Shown: positions 1-9,064 of the stretch, piece by piece | How positions within the stretch are numbered: position 1 is the first letter of the stretch | How the letters are laid out: every line of letters starts with the position of its first letter | Assembly (NCBI GenBank): GCA_012520645.1 | Contig: JAAYNV010000039.1 | Location: forward strand, 1 to 64,000 | DNA: 64,000 nt | Direction of reading: 5' to 3' | DNA from: Clostridiales bacterium | GTDB taxonomy: Bacteria; Bacillota; Clostridia; Lachnospirales; Lachnospiraceae | Made by a program: the position numbers and the translations under genes | The notes under the pieces: generated by a model | The model's input: the letters and a program-made list of their open reading frames with translations, nothing else | Told to the model about the DNA's origin: nothing | The model's database searches: none

Positions 1-33
1 TAAAAACACATCTATTCGAATACATCAGACTTT

Positions 34-708
34 TCAGCCTGTGATTCTCTTATCCAGCTTTTTGGAAAGCCATGTGCCGATGATCTGTAAGATCTGCATC
101 AGTATGACTAACAGAATCACCGTCACGACCATAATTCCCGTTTCATAACGGTAATAACCATACCGGATCGCAATATCTCCCAGACCGCCTCCGCCTACGA
201 CACCCGCCATGGCGGAATAACCAAGGATCGTTCCGAGTGCAATGGTCGCACCCACAATCAGGGAAGTGCGCGCTTCTGCAAGCAGAACCTTCCAGATAAT
301 TTCCCATAAGCTTGCACCCATACTCTGCGCCGCCTCAATCACACCCTTGTCCACCTCAAGCAATGAGGACTCTACCATTCTTGCCACAAAAGGGGCTGCC
401 GCAATAACAAGCGGTACAATGGTTGCTGTCGGTCCATAGCTTCTGCCGACAATGAACTTCGTCAGCGGAATTGCCAAAATCAACAGTATCAAAAACGGTA
501 TGCTGCGCAGGATATTCACAACAAAATCCAGTATTTTGTAAACAAACGCATTAGGCTTTAATCCACCCTTTGCCGTAACGACTAACAAAATGCCTACCGG
601 AAGCCCCAGAATATAAGCAAACAACGTGGAAGTGATCGTCATATAGAGTGTTGGACCGATACCCTCCACGACAAGCATCTTTACAATTTCATTATCCCAC
701 ATAATCAT
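34..708 (-). CDS. metI: Methionine ABC transporter permease MetI
   Basis: Inner-membrane permease of the MetNIQ importer for methionine. The 224-residue protein is hydrophobic throughout, about five membrane segments by eye, and carries the EAA loop (EAAQSMGAS near residue 125) that docks on the ATPase; length matches the family. It starts inside the 3' end of metN, overlapping by 17 bases, after a GGAGGAG ribosome site, so the two are translationally coupled. A second ATG two codons in is an alternative start. The substrate-binding MetQ is expected just left of the window but is not visible. Specificity for methionine is inferred from pairing with a MetN that has the C-terminal regulatory domain. 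Confidence 0.93.
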   Translation of the reverse strand: MIMWDNEIVKMLVVEGIGPTLYMTITSTLFAYILGLPVGILLVVTAKGGLKPNAFVYKILDFVVNILRSIPFLILLILAIPLTKFIVGRSYGPTATIVPLVIAAAPFVARMVESSLLEVDKGVIEAAQSMGASLWEIIWKVLLAEARTSLIVGATIALGTILGYSAMAGVVGGGGLGDIAIRYGYYRYETGIMVVTVILLVILMQILQIIGTWLSKKLDKRITG

Positions 709-1702
709 TCAACTCCTCCACTGTCAGATTTCTATCCTTCAGATATTGTATCATGCGATTCGCAATCTGCGTATCCTCCGGCAGCTGCAGCACCATCTGT
801 CCATGGGCGATTCCGCCGATGTCCTTGGTATCCGCAAGCAGAATATTGGCGGGTGCCTTACATTGCAGCACCATATTGCCAATCACCGGCTCAAAAGAAG
901 AGTTTTCTTTGAAAACAATTCGGATGCAGCGTTTTCCTGCCATAACCGCATATTTGTTTCCATCCTGGAATACCAGTTTTCTGGCTGCTCTGGACTGCGG
1001 TCTGGAGAATACTTCCTCTACCGTTCCCTGCTCTGCCAGTTCTCCGTTGTCTATGATTGCTACGTGCGTACAAATTTCCTGTACGACAGTCATTTCATGT
1101 GTAATAATGACCACTGTAATGCCGTATTTCTGATTAATCTCCCGGATCAGTCCCAGGATTGCCTTGGTCGTCTGCGGGTCCAGTGCACTGGTCGCTTCAT
1201 CACACAATAGAATCTTTGGATTCATGGCAAGCGCCCTCGCAATCGCTACCCTCTGCTTTTGTCCGCCGGAAAGCTGCACCGGATATGCGGCTGCCTTTTC
1301 CTCCAATCCGACAATCTGCAAAAGCTCCTTCGCTTTTTTGCGCGCCTCGCTCTTTTTATGCCCTGTAATCTCCATCGGGAAGCAGACATTGTCCAGCACA
1401 CTCCTCTGCATCAACAGATTAAAATGCTGGAAAATCATGGCAATTTCCGTCCTTGCCTTACGAAGTTCTGCCTCGCTCATCGCCGCCAGATCACGTCCCT
1501 CAATACAGACGGTTCCCTCCGTCGGTCTTTCCAGGAAATTCAAACATCTTACCAGAGTACTCTTTCCGGCACCACTCATGCCGATAATGCCATAAATCTC
1601 TCCCTTGTGTATATCCAGGTTAATGCCCTTTAACGCCTCGACCGTATTATCCTGTGTTGTAAATACCTTACGGACATCCCGGACCTGAATCATTGTTTCC
1701 AT
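692..1702 (-). CDS. metN: Methionine ABC transporter ATP-binding protein MetN
   Basis: ATPase that drives methionine import with MetI. Visible motifs are Walker A (GMSGAGKST, near residue 42), signature LSGGQKQR, Walker B (ILLCDEATSALD) and the switch histidine (VVIITHEM). After residue about 255 there is a C-terminal domain typical of MetN (NIL domain), which in characterised homologues senses methionine and inhibits transport. Length 336 is normal. The gene sits about 100 bases downstream of cysK, so the block links cysteine and methionine supply. I looked for a SAM riboswitch in the short gap and saw none; regulation may come from read-through of cysK. The start ATG has only a modest ribosome site; a second in-frame ATG lies three codons later. 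Confidence 0.93.
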   Translation of the reverse strand: METMIQVRDVRKVFTTQDNTVEALKGINLDIHKGEIYGIIGMSGAGKSTLVRCLNFLERPTEGTVCIEGRDLAAMSEAELRKARTEIAMIFQHFNLLMQRSVLDNVCFPMEITGHKKSEARKKAKELLQIVGLEEKAAAYPVQLSGGQKQRVAIARALAMNPKILLCDEATSALDPQTTKAILGLIREINQKYGITVVIITHEMTVVQEICTHVAIIDNGELAEQGTVEEVFSRPQSRAARKLVFQDGNKYAVMAGKRCIRIVFKENSSFEPVIGNMVLQCKAPANILLADTKDIGGIAHGQMVLQLPEDTQIANRMIQYLKDRNLTVEELNDYVG

Positions 1703-1799
1703 CCGCTATTACCTGCCTTTATCATCATCCGATACACCGGTGCAAAGGCGGATGCCTTTTCGCCGTATTTTCCGTATCGTACCGATTTTATCATAAAAG

Positions 1800-2738
1800 C
1801 TATTCTTCTGTAAATAGCGGGGTAGAAAGATAACGGTCTCCCGAATCCGGAAGCAGTGCCACAATAACCTTGCCTGCATTCTCCGGTCTCTTAGCCAGTT
1901 CAGCCGCTGCATGCAGTGCCGCACCGGAAGAAATTCCCACCAGAACGCCTTCGCTGACTGCAAAAGTCTTACCGCTTGCAAAAGCATCCTCATTTTTTAC
2001 ACGAAGGATCTCATCATAGACTTCGGTATCCAGTACAGCAGGAACAAAGCCTGCGCCGATTCCCTGAATCTTATGCGCTCCCGGTGCCTCTCCGGAAAGG
2101 ACTGCCGAGCTGTCCGGCTCCACCGCAACTACCTTTACATTCGGATTCTGCTTCTTCAGATACTGACCGACTCCTGTTATGGTACCACCGGTTCCGACAC
2201 CTGCCACAAAGATATCTACCTTTCCGTCTGTGTCCTCCCAGATTTCCGGTCCCGTTGAAGCCACATGCGCTGCGGGATTTGCCGGATTATCAAACTGTCC
2301 TAAAATAACTGCTCCTTCCATGCTGTTCTTTAACTCCTCCGCTTTGGCAATTGCACCCTTCATGCCTTTGGCGCCCTCCGTCAGTACCAGACTTGCTCCA
2401 TATGCCTTTAACAGATTTCTGCGTTCCACGCTCATGGTATCCGGTAGTGTCAGAATTGCTTTGTATCCCTTTGCCGCTGCCACGGATGCCAGACCGATTC
2501 CGGTATTTCCGCTGGTCGGCTCAATGATCGTTGCCCCCGGCTTAAGTAATCCCTTTTTCTCTGCATCCTCGATCATCGCCAATGCGATTCTGTCCTTGAC
2601 ACTTCCCGCCGGATTCAGATATTCCAGCTTTACAAGCAATGTTGCATTTGTGATACCCACCTTCTTTGCATAATTTGCCGCCTCCATCAGTGGTGTCTTT
2701 CCGATCAGCTCCGCCGCATTTTTCTTAATCCTTGCCAT
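1800..2738 (-). CDS. cysK: Cysteine synthase A (O-acetylserine sulfhydrylase)
   Basis: PLP enzyme making L-cysteine from O-acetylserine and sulfide in the cytoplasm. The PLP lysine lies in NPAGSVKDR (about residue 45), the substrate loop is PTSGNTGIG, and the phosphate-binding loop is [10 protein letters not shown]. At 312 residues it is a standard CysK rather than a cystathionine beta-synthase. The start follows a strong GGGAGG site. It has its own promoter and an inverted repeat near the expected transcription start (see 2799-2815), so it is probably repressed by an Rrf2-type regulator when cysteine is plentiful. The downstream neighbours are metN and metI. Confidence 0.95.
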   Translation of the reverse strand: MARIKKNAAELIGKTPLMEAANYAKKVGITNATLLVKLEYLNPAGSVKDRIALAMIEDAEKKGLLKPGATIIEPTSGNTGIGLASVAAAKGYKAILTLPDTMSVERRNLLKAYGASLVLTEGAKGMKGAIAKAEELKNSMEGAVILGQFDNPANPAAHVASTGPEIWEDTDGKVDIFVAGVGTGGTITGVGQYLKKQNPNVKVVAVEPDSSAVLSGEAPGAHKIQGIGAGFVPAVLDTEVYDEILRVKNEDAFASGKTFAVSEGVLVGISSGAALHAAAELAKRPENAGKVIVALLPDSGDRYLSTPLFTEE

Positions 2739-2798
2739 ATTTCTGTTCCTCCCTTTTCTGAAAAAAATTTTGTATTCAAATTGTCTTTTTATATATTT

Positions 2799-2815
2799 CC
2801 TAGTTATCTGCTAGG
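2799..2815 (-). promoter_or_regulatory. Inverted repeat, candidate sulfur-regulator operator of cysK
   Basis: The 17 bases form CCTAG, seven bases, CTAGG, with extra symmetry of the A/T flanks. It lies about 15 to 32 bases downstream of the cysK -10 box, that is at or just after transcription start, where a bound repressor would block initiation. The half-site resembles those of Rrf2-family regulators (CymR/IscR type) that control cysteine genes in Firmicutes. The repeat is seen; the regulator is inferred. Confidence 0.5.
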
Positions 2816-2830
2816 TTTATTATGAATTGA

Positions 2831-2859
2831 ATATTATCACCAATAAAGGATCCTGTCAA
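2831..2859 (-). promoter_or_regulatory. Sigma-A promoter of cysK
   Basis: On the minus strand, TTGACA (2859-2854), a 17-base spacer and TAATAT (2836-2831). This is a near-consensus vegetative promoter reading into cysK about 95 bases downstream. Confidence 0.8.
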
Positions 2860-2921
2860 CCTCTTTTTTTATTTTTTTGTTTACCTTTTGAAAGAATACA
2901 GCGTGTAAAAAAAGAGTGCGT

Positions 2922-2962
2922 ATAAAAAGCAGATCAGGAATATGCCGTATATCCTGATCTGC
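2922..2962 (-). terminator. Rho-independent terminator after carbamate kinase
   Basis: An 11-base perfect stem (2929-2939 with 2952-2962) followed on the minus strand by five T residues. It lies about 40 bases after the carbamate kinase stop codon and separates that gene from cysK. Confidence 0.85.
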
Positions 2963-2999
2963 TCTTCTATGATTCTGATGATTTTTTCTTCCTGTTTTT

Positions 3000-3935
3000 C
3001 TATTTCGTAATCAAAGTACCTGTCTTACCTCTGACTGCGTCATTTGCCTTTTCAAGCGAAGTAATAAGCACACTGCCCTCCGGTACTTTTTCCAGATAAG
3101 CGATCGCTGCCTCAATTTTCGGGAGCATATCTCCCTCGCCAAATTGATGTTGGGCAATATAGTCTTTCGCTTCTTCCACGTTCATGCGGTCAATACCTTT
3201 CTGACCTGCTTTGCCGAAATTCAGATATACCTGCTCCACACTAGTCAGTATAATCAATATATCTGCCTTTAAGTCTGCTGCCAGCTTTCCTGCAATGCTG
3301 TCCTTTTCAATGACTGCGGAAGCTCCTTTTAATGCCTGTTTCTGTTCGATCACCGGAATGCCGCCTCCACCGCAGGCAATGACGGTCTGATCAGCATCTG
3401 CCAATGCTTTGATTGCTTCAATTTCTACAATATCAATCGGCCTGGGTGCCGCTACCACTCTGCGATAGCCCTGATCCACATCCCCTGCAACATAATTGCC
3501 CTTCTGAATCTCTGCATCCGCTTCATCCTTGGTCATATAGCGACCGATAATCTTATTTGGCTCATAAAACGCCTCATCATAGGGATCTACGGTAACCTGT
3601 GTCAGGATCGTACTGACCGGTTTGGAAATCCCTCTGGATAATAATTCCGCACGCAGCGCATTCTGAATATCATAGCCGACATAGCCCTGGCTCATCGCCG
3701 AGCAGACACACATCGGAGCCGGTGTATAATCCGGATATACACGCCGAAGCTCTGTCATGGCTTTATGGATCATAGACACCTGCGGTCCGTTACTGTGCGT
3801 GATCGTCAGCTGATAATCCGCTTCAATCAGATCTGCCAATGCTCTTGCTGTCACTTTAACCGCATCCCACTGTTCTGTCGTTGTATAACCAAGTGCCTGA
3901 TGTCCCAAAGAAACTACCGCTCTTTTCCTGCTCAT
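3000..3935 (-). CDS. arcC: Carbamate kinase family protein
   Basis: Amino-acid-kinase fold protein of 311 residues, the usual carbamate kinase length. Carbamate kinases interconvert carbamoyl phosphate plus ADP with ATP plus carbamate, usually the last step of arginine, agmatine or purine fermentation. Family features are HSNGPQV near residue 47, CGGGGIPV near 188, and the C-terminal stretch containing GEGDMLPKIEAA. The N-terminal glycine loop is GHQALG instead of the common GGNAL, and might alter substrate handling. No arginine deiminase or transcarbamylase gene is adjacent, so the pathway is unknown. A clear terminator follows. The start has a GAGG site seven bases upstream. Confidence 0.88.
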   Translation of the reverse strand: MSRKRAVVSLGHQALGYTTTEQWDAVKVTARALADLIEADYQLTITHSNGPQVSMIHKAMTELRRVYPDYTPAPMCVCSAMSQGYVGYDIQNALRAELLSRGISKPVSTILTQVTVDPYDEAFYEPNKIIGRYMTKDEADAEIQKGNYVAGDVDQGYRRVVAAPRPIDIVEIEAIKALADADQTVIACGGGGIPVIEQKQALKGASAVIEKDSIAGKLAADLKADILIILTSVEQVYLNFGKAGQKGIDRMNVEEAKDYIAQHQFGEGDMLPKIEAAIAYLEKVPEGSVLITSLEKANDAVRGKTGTLITK

Positions 3936-4107
3936 AACTTTATCCTCACAATCCTTCCGATTTCGCTCTGCTAAACAGCGTCCAAAACAGCCTCAATCCC
4001 CTGTCGGACACCATGGGTCAATTATAGCAAATTGACGTGCGTTTTCCAAGTAGGAACCCAAAATAAAAAGAACAGCCGCGTAACCGTTAAACAGCACGCC
4101 CTCGTTT

Positions 4108-4554
4108 TCACGGTGCCGACACTGCTGCCATAAGCGCACCAATCATAATGCAGAAATCAGCCAGATTGAATACCACGTTTCGAAGTGGTTTCCATTTTAC
4201 ACCAAAGCTGAAATAATCCACAACATATTTGCGTCTTAAACGGTCATAAGTATTGCTGAAAGCACCTCCAAGCAGCAGGGCAAGTCCTGCCCGCAGAACA
4301 CCCGTCCCCTTTGTGCCAAGTGACAACACAAATAATACCGCCATAAATACAGTAAGCAGCACTGAGCAGACTGCCACTAAGCCCTTCTTTTTTTCGCCCA
4401 GATTTAAAAAAGCGCCATTATTATGATATTTCTTTAAGATTAGAGCACCGCCGAGAATGGGGTGCTCTTCTCCTGTCTTTCCCCTGCGTTCCACCTGATT
4501 CTTGATTCCAAGCTCTGCCGCAAAAATTCCAATTATTAACAGAAGATATTGCAT
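4108..4554 (-). CDS. lspA: Signal peptidase II family protein (LspA)
   Basis: Membrane aspartyl peptidase that removes signal peptides from prolipoproteins. Conserved blocks are visible: NNGAF near residue 45, GGAFSNTYDR with one catalytic aspartate near 105, VVDYF, and FNLAD with the second catalytic aspartate near 132. Four membrane segments are expected in 148 residues. The N-terminal LDQxTK-like block is altered (AELGIKN), so this may be a divergent or second copy. It lies 22 bases downstream of the chemoreceptor gene and two genes after a lipoprotein gene, suggesting a shared transcript in which the peptidase matures the neighbouring lipoprotein. That link is inferred. Confidence 0.85.
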   Translation of the reverse strand: MQYLLLIIGIFAAELGIKNQVERRGKTGEEHPILGGALILKKYHNNGAFLNLGEKKKGLVAVCSVLLTVFMAVLFVLSLGTKGTGVLRAGLALLLGGAFSNTYDRLRRKYVVDYFSFGVKWKPLRNVVFNLADFCIMIGALMAAVSAP

Positions 4555-4576
4555 ATTCCTTTTCTGACTCCTTCTG

Positions 4577-6280
4577 TCACAATGTAAAATTACCGATATT
4601 CTGTGCCAGCATGTCCGCTGTTCCTCTTAGATTGCCTGCTGAATCCGCAACATTCTGGAAACGGTCCGCAACTTCACTCATGGCTTCATTTGTTTCCTTT
4701 GTACTTGCCACATTGTCCTGTGCGATATCTGACAGACTCTCTAACGTATTGACAATCTGCGTTCTTGCCTTTTCTAATTCCTTTGCCTTCTGCTCAATGT
4801 TTCGGATGCTCTGCACCGAGGTCTGGATTTCCTGCATCACATCCTCCACCGTCACTTCCGTGCTGGCGATATGACCGTTCTGTCTCTCGATAACCTCCTG
4901 CATCTGCGCCATCGTATCCACTACCATCTCTGCATTCCGGATCAGTGTATTGACAATCTCATCAATGCTTCCGCTGGCATCATTGGACTGTTCTGCAAGC
5001 TTCTGTATCTGGGTCGCAACCACGGAAAATCCTCTGCCGGCCTCTCCCGCCCTTGCCGCCTCTATGCTGGCATTTAAGGCAAGAAGATTTGTCTCGGAGG
5101 CAATCTCCGAAATAAAATCCGAAGCCTCCTTAATCCGTTTCGCAGACTCATTTGTCTCTCTGGTCTGTTCCGCAATATTGGCAACCGCCTTGCGCACCTC
5201 TTCATTGATCTGCTTCAGTTCTTCAATTGTCTCTGCCGCCCTGTCACCGGACTGCCGCATGGCATCCGCACTGCCGTTCAGTTCATCCGCTTCCCTTCCC
5301 GTCTCAATGATCAGATCGCCCATATACTTTACATGATCGGAAGCATTTCTTGTATCCGATGCCTGAGAACCGGCGCCCTGTGTAATCGCATCCACCGCAT
5401 GTTTGACATTGTTAATATTTCCAAATGTCTCACGGGAAGTATGCTCCAAGACATCCGAAGCATCCACCAGACGGTCCGTACTTTCACGGATTCCTCCGAT
5501 AATATTTTTGAGTGCATCCTGCAGACTGCGGATCGCTCTGGTCAGATCTCCGATTTCATCCTTACGCCTCAGCCCGCTCTTTTCAAATTGGACATCCAGT
5601 CTGCCTTCTGCTACCTTCTGCACACCACGAATACTGCTCTTTAATTCCCGCGTCATAGAGGAAGCATAAATGCTTACTGTTACAGTACAGATCAGTACCA
5701 CCAGAATGACCATGGCAACCATTCCGTAAATGATTTTCATGACGTCAGCCAGAATCTCTTCCCTGTTGCTGCCTGCAAAAACCATACCGATCGGTTCTGT
5801 ACCGCCATTCTGATAGACCGGCACATAATAGCCATAATAAGTGGTTCCGTCCATGGAGACATTGTCACTGAAATATTCCCCGCCTTCCTTTAACACTTTC
5901 TCCACTACCTTATCCCCTGCCGGACTCCCCAGAATCCGTTCTCCGTTCTGATCCACTGCTGATGTCATGATTCTGCGGGAACCATAGAAAAAGGTAACAT
6001 CCATTCCAGATTCTGCCTTAATCGTGTCCACCAGCTTTTCCGACTGTGATATATTATAGCTTCCTTTCCAGATGGCTCCGTTCTCTGCCTCAATATACTC
6101 ACCGGAATTCTGATCGTAAGCCGCCAATGTAGCAACCGCTGTTCCCTTCAGAGACTTTTCCACCTGCTCTATGATCGAATTTTTGACAAAAGTGGCCGCT
6201 GCAAAAATGACAATCGCTCCCAACAGACAAACCGGAACCAGGGAACATAGAAAAATTTTCTTTCGAATCGTAAGCTTCAT
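4577..6280 (-). CDS. Methyl-accepting chemotaxis protein
   Basis: Transmembrane chemoreceptor of 567 residues. Order by eye: membrane segment at 10-33, extracellular sensor about 35-185 (single-Cache-like by size and the FYG...R pattern), second membrane segment about 187-208, HAMP about 209-262, then the long coiled-coil signalling domain with the hairpin tip ETNLLALNASIEAARAGE. The tip binds CheA and CheW. It ends without a CheR-tethering pentapeptide. It lies 27 bases downstream of a BMP-family lipoprotein gene, so the receptor may read ligand occupancy of that binding protein. A strong GGAGG precedes the ATG. No che genes are in the window. Confidence 0.95.
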   Translation of the reverse strand: MKLTIRKKIFLCSLVPVCLLGAIVIFAAATFVKNSIIEQVEKSLKGTAVATLAAYDQNSGEYIEAENGAIWKGSYNISQSEKLVDTIKAESGMDVTFFYGSRRIMTSAVDQNGERILGSPAGDKVVEKVLKEGGEYFSDNVSMDGTTYYGYYVPVYQNGGTEPIGMVFAGSNREEILADVMKIIYGMVAMVILVVLICTVTVSIYASSMTRELKSSIRGVQKVAEGRLDVQFEKSGLRRKDEIGDLTRAIRSLQDALKNIIGGIRESTDRLVDASDVLEHTSRETFGNINNVKHAVDAITQGAGSQASDTRNASDHVKYMGDLIIETGREADELNGSADAMRQSGDRAAETIEELKQINEEVRKAVANIAEQTRETNESAKRIKEASDFISEIASETNLLALNASIEAARAGEAGRGFSVVATQIQKLAEQSNDASGSIDEIVNTLIRNAEMVVDTMAQMQEVIERQNGHIASTEVTVEDVMQEIQTSVQSIRNIEQKAKELEKARTQIVNTLESLSDIAQDNVASTKETNEAMSEVADRFQNVADSAGNLRGTADMLAQNIGNFTL

Positions 6281-6307
6281 ATTTTTTCCTCCGTAAAACT
6301 GTCTATG

Positions 6308-7519
6308 CTACTCAAGGACCTCCACATTCCTGTAATACCAGTTAATATTGCCCGTAATCGTCGCATCATCCAGTGTAGTGCCCTCTGTTCCCACCTGTTC
6401 ACCGGCATTTGTCATTAGCACTCCGTCAAAAACATTATTTTTACCACTTAAGATATCCGCCGAAGCCGCATCCAGTTTTTCCTGTGTTCCCTCAGCACAG
6501 AAAGATGCCAGCCTTGTCACCTGTACCAGCCCTTCTTCCATACCACCGTAATAGTTACTGCCATCCCAGCTTCCATCCAGAACGCTCTGTACAGCTGCCG
6601 TATAATAGGCACTCCAGTTCCAGATTACACTGCACAGACAGGAATCCGGCGTCTCTTTGCTCATATCAGAGTTATACCCGATTCCATATACGCCATATTC
6701 CTGTGCCAATGTCTGTGGAAACGGGGTATCACAGTGCTGTGTCATCACATCACATCCCATATCCAGAAGCTCTCTGGAGGCAGCCTCTTCTGCTGCCGGA
6801 TCATACCAGCTGTTCGTTACCTTGACATAGATTCTGGCATCCGGATTGACTGACTCCACACCAATTGCAAACGCATCGACGCCTCCCGTCACTTCGGAAT
6901 TGGAAGAATCCTGTGCTGCCACATAGCCGATCTTGTTACTTTTTGTATTCATTCCCGCTACGATGCCGCTTAAATACCTTGCCTGATAAATACGTCCAAA
7001 ATAATTGTTAAAATTACTGCCGTTAGACATATAACCTGTGCCATGTGAGAAATAAATATCCGGATACTCTTCTGCCATCTCTGCCGTAACTTCCATATAG
7101 CCCCAGCTCGTCGTAAAGATAATTTTGCAGCCATCGTCAATGCACTCCTGTATCGCCTTGCGGCTGGCCTCTTTATCCGAATCATCCACGACCTTCCGTA
7201 CTACCTGTTCCCTGGAAAGTCCCAGATTGTCCACCATGCCCTGTATTCCCAGATCATGCGTATAGGAATAACCGCTGCCCTCTGCCGGATCCGAAAGATA
7301 TAATACACCGACCTTCAGGTCAGCCTTGTCCATTCCGCTTTTTTCATTCTGACTCCCTGTCTGCGCACTTACACCGGTCTTTTTTTCCGAAACACGTTCC
7401 TTGGTTTCATACCCCTGATTGGTCGCATAATCATCCGGTGCATTGCTTTTGCTTCCACAGCCGATCAGAAACCCTGTCATAAACAGCGCAGCAAACGCCC
7501 TGACTGCCTTTCCTTTCAT
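6308..7519 (-). CDS. BMP-family substrate-binding lipoprotein
   Basis: Extracytoplasmic binding protein of the Med/BMP family, which usually captures nucleosides or related ligands for ABC import. A signal peptide ends in the lipobox LIGC, giving a lipid-anchored mature protein. Downstream of a low-complexity linker come BMP features (KVGVLYL, TSWGYMEVT, GYVAAQDSSNSEV, DVMTQHCDTPF). No permease or ATPase genes are adjacent; instead the next genes are a chemoreceptor and LspA, so it may serve sensing rather than uptake. The chosen ATG has GGGAGG seven bases upstream; an ATG two codons earlier touches that site and is unlikely. A promoter and a roughly 275-base leader lie upstream. Confidence 0.88.
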   Translation of the reverse strand: MKGKAVRAFAALFMTGFLIGCGSKSNAPDDYATNQGYETKERVSEKKTGVSAQTGSQNEKSGMDKADLKVGVLYLSDPAEGSGYSYTHDLGIQGMVDNLGLSREQVVRKVVDDSDKEASRKAIQECIDDGCKIIFTTSWGYMEVTAEMAEEYPDIYFSHGTGYMSNGSNFNNYFGRIYQARYLSGIVAGMNTKSNKIGYVAAQDSSNSEVTGGVDAFAIGVESVNPDARIYVKVTNSWYDPAAEEAASRELLDMGCDVMTQHCDTPFPQTLAQEYGVYGIGYNSDMSKETPDSCLCSVIWNWSAYYTAAVQSVLDGSWDGSNYYGGMEEGLVQVTRLASFCAEGTQEKLDAASADILSGKNNVFDGVLMTNAGEQVGTEGTTLDDATITGNINWYYRNVEVLE

Positions 7520-7795
7520 AATCATCCTCCCATTCTTCTGATTGCTTAACTTCCGTTACGATACTGTGCAGTTCCAGAATCCACTTATCCCTTTTGTTCT
7601 TCATGGCACAAGACATTTGCCCTCTTTCCATGGGAAACAGAGAGGTCTGCCGTCCTCCCCGCCGGTTATTCAGTTGTAAGCAAGGAGTAATTCAGGCGAA
7701 CTGCCTGATGAAGCACTGTATTCCAGGGCTGACACAAACTGCCCGAAATGCAATGGAAGATTGTGTGAACCTTTGATTTGCTTCCTTTATTGCCT
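7520..7795 (-). promoter_or_regulatory. Long structured 5' leader of the BMP lipoprotein gene
   Basis: Between the promoter and the ATG lie about 275 bases without a convincing gene. On the minus strand the leader can form TTCCA/TGGAA enclosing GGGC/GCCC, then CAGGC-loop-GCCTG, then a GGAGG/CCTCT hairpin. It is richer in G and C than the flanks. This is the layout of a cis-regulatory RNA. I could not match it to a riboswitch class by eye and see no terminator with a T tract, so control at translation is more likely than attenuation, if it is regulatory at all. Confidence 0.35.
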
Positions 7796-7801
7796 GTAGA
7801 C

Positions 7802-7830
7802 ATTTTAACATGAAATTGTGATGAAATCAA
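7802..7830 (-). promoter_or_regulatory. Sigma-A promoter upstream of the BMP lipoprotein gene
   Basis: Minus-strand TTGATT (7830-7825), 17-base spacer, TAAAAT (7807-7802). It would start transcription near 7795, giving a long leader. Confidence 0.6.
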
Positions 7831-7856
7831 TCGGTTCTTCGTGTGTTGGCTTGTGA

Positions 7857-8670
7857 TTAACTTATGATAATGTCACTGATATTTACATCTTCTTCCATCA
7901 AATATGTAGCAAATGAATGCCGGAACATATGTGGTGTAATATTTATTTCTGCCTGTATTTCGTCTGCATATTTATGTATCATGCTTCTGGCTGATTGCTC
8001 CGACAATGGATTTCCATATCGATTGACAAAAAAATAACCTTGCTTCTTTATCTCATCTTCAAAACACTTTTTGTAAATATTCAATATGGACAGCACATCA
8101 TTATTTCCTATTTGCAGATACCTTTCTTTTCCTCCTTTCCCTTGGATACATAACACACCATTTTTCAAGTCAACAAATTTACTTTGTAAATGACACAATT
8201 CCGAAATACGAAGCCCTGTTGAAAAAAGTGTTTCTACTATTGCAATATCTCTTAAAATGATTTTTTTTACGCCACTCCGAATATTCTTTAATACTTCTTT
8301 CCTTATAAAGATGATTCAGCAACTGCTCTATAATATCTCTTGAGATAATTTTAGGTAAAACGGCTTCTTCTTTAAACTTTGTTTTTACCTTGTGAAATGG
8401 ATTTATCTCTATTATCTCTTCTTCCTCCAAATAATGAAATAGTGCTTTTACACTGGCAATTTTTCTCTTAACCGTTTTTTGCTTATACATACGATGAAGA
8501 TATACTAGATATGAATTCAATTTTTCTTTATCTGGATTATTTTCATTTTCTCCAATCAATGCAATAAACTGTTCCAAATCCGCTCTATATGCCTTTATTG
8601 TCTTATCATCAAGCTCCTTTTGGAATTTACAATAGTGCAAATATTTCTTAATTTCTTCTTTTAAAAACAT
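7857..8670 (-). pseudogene. Tyrosine recombinase (XerC/D-type integrase), frameshifted and truncated
   Basis: The first 163 codons (8670 to 8179) encode a SAM-like N-terminal core-binding domain (about 1-90) and the start of the catalytic domain. The frame then breaks at eight A residues on the minus strand (8268-8261). Removing one A restores the reading RKKIILRDI and continues into TGLRISEL with the first catalytic arginine, GKGGKER, and HMFRHSFATYL with the HxxR box. The protein stops soon after DVNISD, so the LGH box and the tyrosine nucleophile are absent. With two independent lesions it cannot be an active recombinase. The gene is much more AT-rich than its neighbours, which suggests acquired DNA. 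Confidence 0.85.
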
Positions 8671-8753
8671 TACGACAACCTCCCTATTTTATAGATAAGA
8701 CATATAGTAATATTTAGCATATATATCTGCAATCATACATTATTTCCTTTGCA

Positions 8754-8996
8754 TCAAACTGCTTCCTGAAGCCGCTCGTAGAAATCTTCCCCAATGGGAA
8801 TGACAATCATCTCTCTGGTTTCCAAATCCACGTTTGTGCCTGTCAGTATAGATACCAAAATACTTATGCAGGTAGATCCGTACCACGGGACAACCATGTC
8901 CAGTATAAACGCCAGCAGACGATTTCTACTCTCTTTGTCTTTTACTTCCTTAATCGTTATCTCCGCTAAAAACTTCACTACTGCCGTATCTGCCAT
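8754..8996 (-). CDS. Small hypothetical protein, 80 residues
   Basis: I do not recognise this protein. The chosen ATG has AAAGGAG eight bases upstream; the frame stays open upstream to 9071 but that extension runs through a hairpin. The sequence begins MADTAVVKFLAEI and is amphipathic, with a central hydrophobic stretch (STCISILVSIL) and an acidic C terminus. It could be a small membrane-associated or helical partner protein. It lies between a broken integrase and the protease gene, in what appears to be a remnant of a mobile segment. Confidence 0.5.
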   Translation of the reverse strand: MADTAVVKFLAEITIKEVKDKESRNRLLAFILDMVVPWYGSTCISILVSILTGTNVDLETREMIVIPIGEDFYERLQEAV

Positions 8997-9018
8997 CTTC
9001 CTGACTCCTTTCAAAGCA

Positions 9019-9064
9019 AAAGAGCCGCCCGATACAGCTTTTACACTGTATCGGATGGCTCTTA
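9019..9064 (-). promoter_or_regulatory. Long hairpin in front of the 80-residue ORF
   Basis: A stem of about 19 bases with two mismatches (9019-9037 with 9046-9064) and an eight-base loop. On the minus strand it is followed by TTTT about 20 bases before the small ORF, so it may act as a terminator or attenuator between the 39-codon and 80-codon ORFs. Confidence 0.5.

Noticed and set aside
746..1633. Several plus-strand ORFs opposite metN
   Set aside because: They mirror the coding sequence of metN, have no ribosome sites and no recognisable motifs; shadows of the real gene.
1703..1799. SAM riboswitch before metN
   Set aside because: The gap is under 100 bases and I see no S-box core; only a weak hairpin.
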